Shown here piece by piece: positions 56,407 to 64,000 of a DNA stretch of 64,000 nt. This DNA is from Panicum virgatum. Taxonomy: Eukaryota; Streptophyta; Magnoliopsida; Poales; Poaceae. The notes beneath the pieces were generated by a model. It ran no database searches. It was not told the origin of the DNA and saw nothing but the letters and a program-made list of their open reading frames with translations. Position 1 is the first letter of the stretch, and every line of letters starts with the position of its first letter. The stretch spans positions 9,474,506-9,538,505 of the forward strand of contig NC_053137.1 of the NCBI RefSeq assembly GCF_016808335.1. Reading direction: 5' to 3'. Made by a program: the position numbers and the translations under genes.

Positions 56407-57454
56407 CTTATTATAGGAAGCAAAAATACTATGATCAACAGATGATTGCTTGATCTCTGACACTACACTTTCTTGGTCATCACATAGGCTTGCAACTTCA
56501 CCATGATACGATGATTCGGCTTCTTTTCTTGTTGTTTGGAAAGTATTCCTTGATCTCATCCCATTCTTCAATGGTGGACAAGTCATTAAGCACAATCAGA
56601 TAGCTCTTCGTATTCACATGCTTACTGAATGCATCAACCAACTCATCTTGCTTCATCATCCCCATCTTCTGAAGAACTTGAATCCCAATGTTTGTTTCTT
56701 CTTGTAACTTCCCTGCTTCTTCAAAGGAAGTTCGGTAGAATTGACTCACAATGCACTGGAAGTCCTCCAGTGCATTGAAAGGACGCACGATCCTGATCCA
56801 AGCATAGAGCTCGAACTTCTTGCTTCTCTTCAGATTATCGTACTCTCCTCTGATGATAACGCTCTGACCAAGAAGACCACTTGTTCCCCACACAGCGATC
56901 ACTCTAAGATCCTCGTCACCCTCATTGATTAGCTGGGAAAGATCTACTTTAGCTTTGTCCTTCTGCCTCCTTGCTTCCTCAATGCCAAACATTGTTGCAT
57001 CAGAAATGCTTGATGACCCAGCACCAGTTGCAGCAGGCTTGGGGCCACTAGTGCCCGTGATGAGACGATACCTTACGTTCCTCTGGCTAACATCGTCAAC
57101 CTTAGCTCGGAGCTCCTTCATTTGTGCGGCCACACGGTGCCGATCAAGCAGCGTCCGTGGGAAGCGCCACCAAGATGGCCTCCCAAGGCGAACCGCGAAA
57201 TCCTGGAGGCAGTCTTCGACGTCGTAGGACACGTCGCGGACCTGCTTCACCCAGGTCTTGACCACCTTGTGCTCGTCTCGCTCCTCGTGCGCAGCCATCA
57301 GGAAGGCGAGCATCATCTCAAGCTCGTCCCTGATGAAAGCCTGATCACGCTGGACGCCCAGCTGCAAAGCCACCTCCTGCGCGATGGTGGACTTGGCGTA
57401 GCTGAGCGCTCCATTCAGCACAGACTTGCCGACGCTCAACGCCGTTGCTTCCAT
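56407..57454 (-). pseudogene. NLR copy B, exon 1: coiled coil plus degenerate NB-ARC 1, frameshifted by 8 bp
   Basis: The start ATG is at 57452-57454 (MEATALSVGKSV), matching the conserved N-terminus of this NLR family. A coiled coil with DVSYDVEDCLQDF is followed by NB-ARC 1 with a P-loop GTSGLLGQS (Lys to Gln, as in copy A), YLIVLNDLS at kinase-2 and SRIIVS at RNBS-B. There, near 56505-56515, 8 bp present in copy A are missing. The frame then meets a stop at 56498, while the original frame continues as HGEVASLCDDQESVV...IFASYNK to the donor at 56406. A truncated product of about 318 residues would contain only the CC and most of NB-ARC 1. Confidence 0.88.
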
Positions 57455-57698
57455 GGCCACCCTTTTTCGCGTCTCTCACGCACTGGGGTTGTGAACAGTA
57501 TAATGGATCAGCTGAGTTGAGGAACAGATAATGATCGGAATGATATGATTATGTTCGAAGACAAGGATTTGAAAGATGTCAGACTCACCGTTTTCCTTCC
57601 TGGCTAGATGAATCAGCTCTTAACTTTTGTTTTCTTCTTTGAGATGACAAGAAGAACAAGGAGTCCAGGATGCCTGGTCAACTCATCCTACCTAGCTA

Positions 57699-57986
57699 TC
57701 AAGAATACTTGCCGTCGGCGTGCGAGCACGGAGGGCGGTCAGGGAAAGGAGATATATGGATGAACCCCGGCGGCTGCGCATCGGATCCCGGCGCTGATCG
57801 ACTACCGGCGGCGGCCGCTATGGGCGCTTGACCCGCCGGCGGCCACAGCTCGATTAGCGCCGGCGCTGGGGCAGCAACGGATGGGTACGTAGCAGGAGGA
57901 GGAGCAGCAGTGGATGGGTAGCAGCCTAGCAGGATGAGCAGCAGCAGCGGACAGGAAGCTGGGACGGCGGACTCACGGAGAAGCAC
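57699..57986 (-). CDS. Possible upstream ORF in the 5' region of copy B
   Basis: A 95-codon frame with a hydrophobic, signal-peptide-like start (LLLLILLGCY) and a Pro/Ala-rich remainder. It lies 245 bp upstream of the NLR start, beyond a likely 5'-UTR intron donor (ACG|GTGAGT near 57590). Copy A has no equivalent. It could be a leader ORF or chance. Confidence 0.2.
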   Translation of the reverse strand: MLLRESAVPASCPLLLLILLGCYPSTAAPPPATYPSVAAPAPALIELWPPAGQAPIAAAAGSRSAPGSDAQPPGFIHISPFPDRPPCSHADGKYS

Positions 57987-58079
57987 GGGCGGCAGGGAAT
58001 CTTGCAGCGCTTCTGGACATCATGGTAAAGGTTAGGAAGGGGAACGAATGAGTTAGAAAAATAAAGGGAAAGAAAAAGA

Positions 58080-58380
58080 GAAATGATTGGTTATCAAATA
58101 GTGAATGCTGAATTATTAATAACGGCAATGATGAACCAAATTAGGTAGACTGAAAACTAATGGCAGTTGGGAGGATGAACCAAACAGCTGGGGAGCACGA
58201 TGAGAGATTCCACCACCAGACAAGGTACCAAAACCAATGCCTGCGGACAACCTCGCTCGGCTTCCCAGTTTGGCAGTTTCCCATGTACCTACTCCCAAGT
58301 CCCAACTACCATTTGATGACAGCTAATCGAAAGCAGACAGAAGAAGCCAAGTAGGTCAAAATCAAATACACATTAGGTCT
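58080..58380. repeat. NLR 5'-leader/promoter module upstream of copy B (single copy)
   Basis: This matches the modules at 2080-4200: GGGAGCACGATGAGAGATTCC, shown here by its core GAGCACGATGAGAG, then AACCTCGCT, CAAGTCCCAACTACC and AGGTCAAAATCAAAT. Only one copy is present here, against three at copy A. Confidence 0.6.
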
Positions 58381-58532
58381 GCGAGTATTTGGGTAGATGA
58401 CAATCTCCAACAATTCATGATACGTATGGAAGAGGGATTAATACTAAAAATCAGAATGTTTGGAGAACTAATATGCTTAATGTGCTGATATGCATCCTCG
58501 CTAAGCTCTTCATCCATCCAATTATAAATAAA

Positions 58533-60979
58533 CTAGCAAGGTGGCCCGCACAAATAGTGCGGGTAGCTAGTTTTTATTTTTATTCTTCCATCTCCAATTT
58601 TTAAAGTTTATTCATACATGCATTTATTTTGATTTAATGGCTGCGGTATCTTTTCTCCATCACGTGTCGTGTGCATGCTCTATAAATTTATTTTTATAGC
58701 CGGCAAGGTACAATCTACTTTTTTATGTTCACCCTCCTCTATGGTCATCATCACTCTCTCAAAATCTTAGTTGTATTAACTTTTTTCTATTCATAGTTTT
58801 TTAGTAAAATGCTATTAAATTGTACTTCTCCATGGCCATGCCAATAGTTTTTTAGTTGTTAACATGTTTTCTAAATTGCACACTAAGACCATCTCCAAAA
58901 GTACCCTAAATCTATTCCCAAAACTCATTTTTGGAAGTAACCAGCAAATTTCGGACTCCAACAGCTCCCCAAACCAGCTCCCAATCATTTTCTCCTAAAA
59001 CTTCTTTAGTTTTGATTTTAAAGGTGAAACAAATTTTTTTATGGAGTTGAAACTGCTTTTTTAAATATTTAGCGAACTATCTTGTTGATGGCAATGTGGT
59101 AGTTTTGAGAACACTTTACAATTTAGTGAGTGAGAAGAAGCCGGTGAAGCTATTTTTTTTCTCCTCTTCTATATTGCAAGCTATTCTAGGATTTCATTTG
59201 GGCTTCTTGGACGAAGCTATTTTATTTTTATGCATTTGTTAGAACTTTATCACAAACTATTGGAGAAGCCCAGCAAATAAAACCCTAATAATTGTTAGGG
59301 TTACTTGTGTTACCGTCGAACGTACTAGTGTTTGAGATGTTGACATATAATGAAGGGCATGCAAGACTCAATGAATGTCATAGTCAAATCACTACTTAGC
59401 TTTCGATATATGGTGATTGATATGTAATAATTAATATTTATTTGGTTATTTATAATTTGATAAAAAGTAGAAACATGCATCTTTCTAACTTTTTCAAATT
59501 ATTGGTACCATAGGAAAATTTAATGTTAGCCAATGAAAATTGCAGTTACATAGTTGTTATAATCTACAGTGCCAGACAACTAATCAAGCAAGTTGTAGAC
59601 ATACGTAATTGAGACAATGGTTAATTCATTTTAAAAGAAGAAAATGAAGTTGTACCTGTAGTGGCAATAGCATGAAAATTTTAATATCTGTGCTCTTTAT
59701 TTAAGTATAATTTGCTTCTAAATATCAATTGGAAATGAAATGCTATTTTTCATTTTTTATAATTTAGTTTTTTACTATTTATTTACCTAAGCTGATTTTT
59801 ACCATATTGCAGCACCATATATTCTTTTGACTTCCCATGAGGCTGCTTGTTACGTAGAACACCATGTATCTGCTCCGTGCATCACATTTCAAATATGATT
59901 GCACACTAAGTATGAGAGTATACTTAACATAAATAAGGAACATACATGTGTTTCCGATCCGATTTCTTTGCACGCATCTCGTATCTCTCAATGGCCTTTT
60001 GCTAAACTCACCGGATGACCACGTCCCAAGTCTTCGACATCTTTAGCTTCTGTTGGAACATCCAGATGTTGGCGCCACCTCCTCTGTTCTATTTTTTTGG
60101 CATTGTCATCTAGGTCTTTTGGAGGTAGCTAGGACAGATGTTATTCCTTCTATCTAACGACAACAATGAACTACGATTTTATTATCATGCATTTTGTCTT
60201 TATAATATCATTCCTCATTTTGGACATCTAGAATTTTTAATTTATTTTTTTACTAATCATATTTGTTATGGACTCTTTGGTCATATCCTAATTTTTTCTA
60301 TTTTAAAATTCTGAGATAGCTCTTTAGTAATAATATTTATCTCTATAATATCTAATAACAACAGTAAGCTACAATCTTAATATCATATGTTTTATCTTTA
60401 TAATATCATTCCTCATATTAGGCATCTAGATATTTTTAATTTCGAATTTATTTTTTACTAATCGTATTTGGTATGGACTCTTTGGTCATATTCTAGTTTT
60501 TCATATTTTAAACAGAAATTAGCTCTTTAATAATAGTATTTGATATGGACTTTTGTGTTAGTTTAGTCCTAATTTTTCCTCTTTTTTAATTTCGAAATTA
60601 GCTATTATGAAGAATTTTTTATTTTGAATTTATTTTTTTACTACTGGTATGTGGTATGGACTCTTTGGTCATATCCAAGTTTTTCCTATTTTAAAATTCC
60701 GAAATTAGCTCTTTAGTAATAATATCTGATATGAATTGTTGAGTTAGTTTATTTCTAATTTTTTCTATTTTTTAATTTTTTCTATTTTTTAATTTCGAAA
60801 TTAGCTATTTAGTAATAGTATTTGATATGGACTCTCTTGACTTAGTTTAGACCGTTAGATCTTCATAAAATCCAACGATCTAAATTCTTCTCTTTTTTAG
60901 ATTAACGTGAGAATTTCTAGACCCTCTCGGTGAACGTGGTGGCTTCTTTTAACACTCCTTTAATAATATAATAGATAGA
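58533..60979 (-). mobile_element. Probable non-autonomous Helitron, about 2.4 kb
   Basis: On the minus strand the 3' end shows a hairpin CCCGCAC-TATTT-GTGCGGG, then CCACCTTG, then CTAG followed by T (58532). This is the Helitron 3' signature. The 5' end is TCTATCTATTATATTATTAAAG preceded by A (start at 60979 or 60975; written as TCTATCTATT plus ATATTATTAAAG). The interior is AT-rich with no Rep/helicase ORF. About 60170-60860 contains three to four imperfect copies of a TTTGGTCATATCC...TTAGCTCTTTAGTAATA unit. Confidence 0.6.
60170..60860. repeat. Imperfect tandem repeats inside the Helitron
   Basis: Recurring blocks GGACTCTTTGGTCATAT, TTTTAAAATTC(C/T)GA and TTAGCTCTTTAGTAATAAT appear at about 60265, 60475, 60655 and 60830 with a spacing near 180-210 bp. 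Confidence 0.6.
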
Positions 60980-61189
60980 TTAATAATCTTGTAGCAGAGC
61001 ATGCTGAAACATAAAAACAGACATTTTTTTTGCTGAAATGTCCCCCATCGCTACTGGTGGCTACGCACTTGGCTGCTTTAGGCCAGTCTTAAACTCTTAA
61101 TGGATGTCTCATGACATTAAAACACATGTCCCATCATCAGTTCTGCTGAGTTGGCAAGCTAATTAAGAGGAGAGAGTGAAAAATCATTT

Positions 61190-61580
61190 CAGGGCGATAA
61201 AACGGTGCTGATACGGTTACCAAGCCGCATGACACTGGATGAAACTTGCAAGGCCCTTCTCGTTTCATCGCTGGATCTCTTGCTTCCTGGCGCTGCCTGC
61301 GCTCGGGGCGCCATCTCCACCCTACTTCGCTCGCTCCGTCCCGCACTCGGTTCCCGTGAGCTCCCTCGGCTCCTGCGCATCCGCTCCCGCGTGCTGTTCC
61401 CGTGTTTCCGCTCGGTTCGTTGCTCGCCTCCTTCAAATCGAGCACAAAAACCAACGACTCCTTCAAATCGAGCGCCAAAACCAGCTGTTCTTCTCCAAAT
61501 TGAGCGCCAAAGCCATCGTTATCTGCCTCCAAATAACCCGCCTTTGCCCTCTCTGATCCCCTTTTCATGCCCTCTCTTCG
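61190..61580. other. GC-rich gene-like fragment with a short tandem repeat
   Basis: A locally GC-rich stretch with frames open on both strands (61137-61568 minus, 61205-61672 plus). It includes three copies of a roughly 30-bp CTTCAAATCGAGC(GC)AAAAACCA unit at 61430-61510. It resembles the first exon of an unknown gene, but direction and product cannot be decided. Confidence 0.3.
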
Positions 61581-61761
61581 GGTGGTTAAACTTGCTGACT
61601 GAGAAGGCTCCGCGGGTGGGTCTGCATGCTATCCTCCTCGGCATGTTGATTCTGCATTTGGACAGAATCTAAGTCACACATATGGGATCCCTGGGGCAAT
61701 TTTTTGAGTGGTTTGACGATGGATCTCATATGTCCATATGTGTGGCTATTCCCATATATCC

Positions 61762-63210
61762 ATACTCCCTCCATACTCGAAGAGAATATCGTTTTGGACA
61801 AGATTTAGATCAAACATTGAGAATATAAATCATGAATAACTTTCAAATTGCTGAGTTTCAAAATACAGAAACCATATGAATAGATTTGTCTTGAAAAATA
61901 CTTTCATAAAAATATAAATATATAAATTTGCGATAAATATTTTTATAAAAAAGTAAATTGCACCCACCATACAATAATTTCTCGGGTGGGTGCAAATTAG
62001 TCCAACAAATTGTAAAATACTTAATTTAGTGCAATAACTTGATAGGTGGGTGCAGATCGGTCCAACAACTTGTAAAATGCCCAACTTAATGCAATAACTT
62101 GGTAAATAGGTGCATTCACAGTCCAAATATTGCACGGCAATGTAACTAACGCAAAATCTCAATAAAGTGTATATTCATGTTAGGACAAATTATTAAATAT
62201 TATTTGACCATTGATTTTTGTGTTGCGCCTGCGTGGCAATGTATTTGGCCAGAATAAAAAGTCTCACTGTTTAGAAATTAATGTTATGTCTTTACATTAA
62301 TTATTTTCATATTTTGATTTAATTTAATTTAAATTAAAACTATTTAGTTTGTTATTCAATATTGAAAAATACACCCTCAATGTTTCCGATATGTTTGATT
62401 GTATGCACTGTTAAACTTAAAAAACCAATACATTGATACAAGCTATTGATACCTTTTAGGAGCTTGGTACATGTATTTTTAAAGCCTCATATATTCGTTA
62501 GAGAGGAAAAATGAGCTAAATAAATAGAAACAAATATGAGAATTATTGAATACATGAGCAGAAGTGCAGAAGAAACCTAAGGTTTTAGGATCTCTCTTAT
62601 CGACTTCAGTATTTGAGTGATGCTAACGGTGTAATTCTAAAATTTATTTGTATTTGAACTAATAAAAAAGTACATAGTTGAAAAGCAACAATCGGATCAC
62701 CATCAATAATTTTCATTTATAAAATTTAAGAATTATTGATGTTCATCTACTTTGCATAATATGTTACTGTTGTAATGGTGATTAAATAATATATTAGTTT
62801 TAATAAAATCATAATTAATTTATTCTGAAAATAAAATTATTGGTGTCCATTGCGACACAAAAATCTTTGGTCAAATAATACGTTCCGACGTGAATATACT
62901 CTTTATTGTGAGTTGACGTTAGCAAAGATATTATCATGTAATGTTTGGAGTGTGAATGCACCAATTTACCAAGTTATTGCACTAAATTAAGCATTTTCTA
63001 AGTAATTGGATCAATCTGTACCCAGCTATCAAGTTATTGTACTAAATTGAGTACTTTACAAGTTGTTGGACCAATTTGCACCCACCTGCCAAGTTATCGT
63101 ATGATGGGTATAATTAACTCTTATAAAAATAAGAAGTCAAAGTTAAACTTTGGAAACCGTGTCGCTGTCCAGAACGACAATTCTTTTCGAGTATGGATGG
63201 AGTATGTGTG
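61762..63210. mobile_element. Long-inverted-repeat element, about 1.45 kb, with Stowaway-like tips
   Basis: The tips are CTCCCTCCATACTCGAAGAG at 61765 and the inverse near 63200 (TTTTCGAGTATGGATGGAGT). Inverted similarity continues inward through the TGGGTGCAAATTGGTCCAAC-type repeats (61960-62130 against 62930-63100) to about 62235 and 62848. Each arm therefore reaches about 350-470 bp around an AT-rich centre of about 600 bp. ATGTGTGGCTATT occurs just outside both ends. Confidence 0.65.
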
Positions 63211-64000
63211 GCTATTATGCCAGAAATGCCATTGCAAAAGGGCGCCGACCCGCTGGAATGCCTTTTCCAAATCACATTCTGGCATAATGGTGCCATTTCA
63301 TAATGGCATTCTGGTGAAATCAATTTGCGGGATAGTATTCCGGCGAAACTCAGTTTTGAGAATGGCGAAATCACAAATCGCAAATTTCTCAGGTAATTTC
63401 TGCTTGTTTCTCGTATCAGTTGAGGTGGTAGCACCAACAGATACATGTATTGAACAAAAAAAAAGGAACAGATACATTGTGTTTCCTTGCTTTGAACAGA
63501 TACATTATCGTGTGCAGACAATCGCCAAATCAGTGCAAGCTAAGATTATACTGTTCTGAGCTCTGCGGGACTATGAAATATCATATTTGTTTTTAATATT
63601 GTACAAAGTGTTATATAGTCTATATGTCACCTTTGATCCCAACACCAATTAACAATTAAATATTAAAGCTTGTCTACGAAACCGTGCACTAAGGGAGATA
63701 GTTTTATTCTAGTGTTAAGCTGATACGGCTCTCTAAATAACTGTACAATGATACTGTACCATGGGACTGACCTTATGCCTTGATGGTTTAATCCTGTTCC
63801 GCTGTGCAGAAGAACTGTCCATACGATCCCTTTGAGGCTTTAATTTCAAGACTTGACCTTTAAGCAGAACGCGTGCACGAAAATAACCTGCCGGCCCCAG
63901 GGCAGGCTGGCGTGGATTTTTTTTTATTTTCAACCTTTTTTAATAATATTTTAATTTTAACTCGTATTGGTTTTTATTTGCAGCGCATATCCCATTTGGT
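63211..64000. other. Spacer, no feature recognised
   Basis: AT-rich to mixed composition. A few inverted TGGCATT/AATGCCA motifs lie at 63220-63320. The ORFs here are short and lack any recognisable domain. Confidence 0.4.

Noticed and set aside
63047..63559. 170-codon plus-strand ORF and its 135-codon minus-strand partner
   Set aside because: It begins within the inverted-repeat element, crosses its border, and has no recognisable domain.

Overview
The window looks like nuclear DNA of a grass (Poaceae). I infer this from a CC-NB-ARC-LRR resistance-gene family of monocot type, a Ty3/gypsy chromovirus with 3.2-kb LTRs and a tRNA-iMet primer site, Ty1/copia elements, CACTA elements, Stowaway/hAT/Mutator-type MITEs and a Helitron. 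I cannot name the genus. There are no bacterial genes, rRNA genes, tRNA genes or CRISPR arrays.

The host genes are one NLR family, all on the minus strand. Copy A (1-1835) shows only its first exon and part of intron 1; the rest lies beyond the left edge. Copy C (about 24245-26130) is a decayed 3' exon (LRR part). Copy B (45998-57454) has three exons. Exon 1 is a coiled coil plus a first NB-ARC whose P-loop lysine is replaced by Gln. Exon 2 carries a second, canonical NB-ARC. Exon 3 holds the end of that NB-ARC and the LRRs. Copies A and B each carry a different 8-bp indel in exon 1: A at the start codon, B just after RNBS-B. Neither is clearly able to make the full protein.

Almost everything else is nested mobile DNA. 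From left to right: triplicated 5'-leader modules of copy A with a hAT MITE (2080-4200); a complete but mutated Tekay-like chromovirus (5082-18336, TSD CGATA) inside a CACTA-like remnant; a solo LTR (19866-20948); a CACTA element (about 21643-22624); two MITEs; pseudogene C; copia-1 (26198-35909, minus strand), whose 5' half is replaced by a hairpin-rich segment, a GC-rich repeat block and a 3.4-kb palindrome (32479-35880); copia-2 (36424-44509, plus strand, TSD GGCTT) with an unexpected GC-rich leader ORF; a CACTA MITE (44783-45332); and NLR copy B. Intron 1 of copy B has been invaded by two oppositely oriented solo LTRs of one family, the second carrying a nested CACTA element. Upstream of copy B lie one 5'-leader module, a probable Helitron (58533-60979) and a long-inverted-repeat element (about 61762-63210).

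The order of events can be read from target-site duplications. The NLR duplication came first: copy A still has the uninterrupted intron. The solo LTRs then entered copy B's intron and the CACTA element entered the second solo LTR. The palindromes at 32.5-35.9 kb and 50.1-56.2 kb are the most unusual structures, because transcription through either would give long double-stranded RNA, and the second lies inside an NLR intron.
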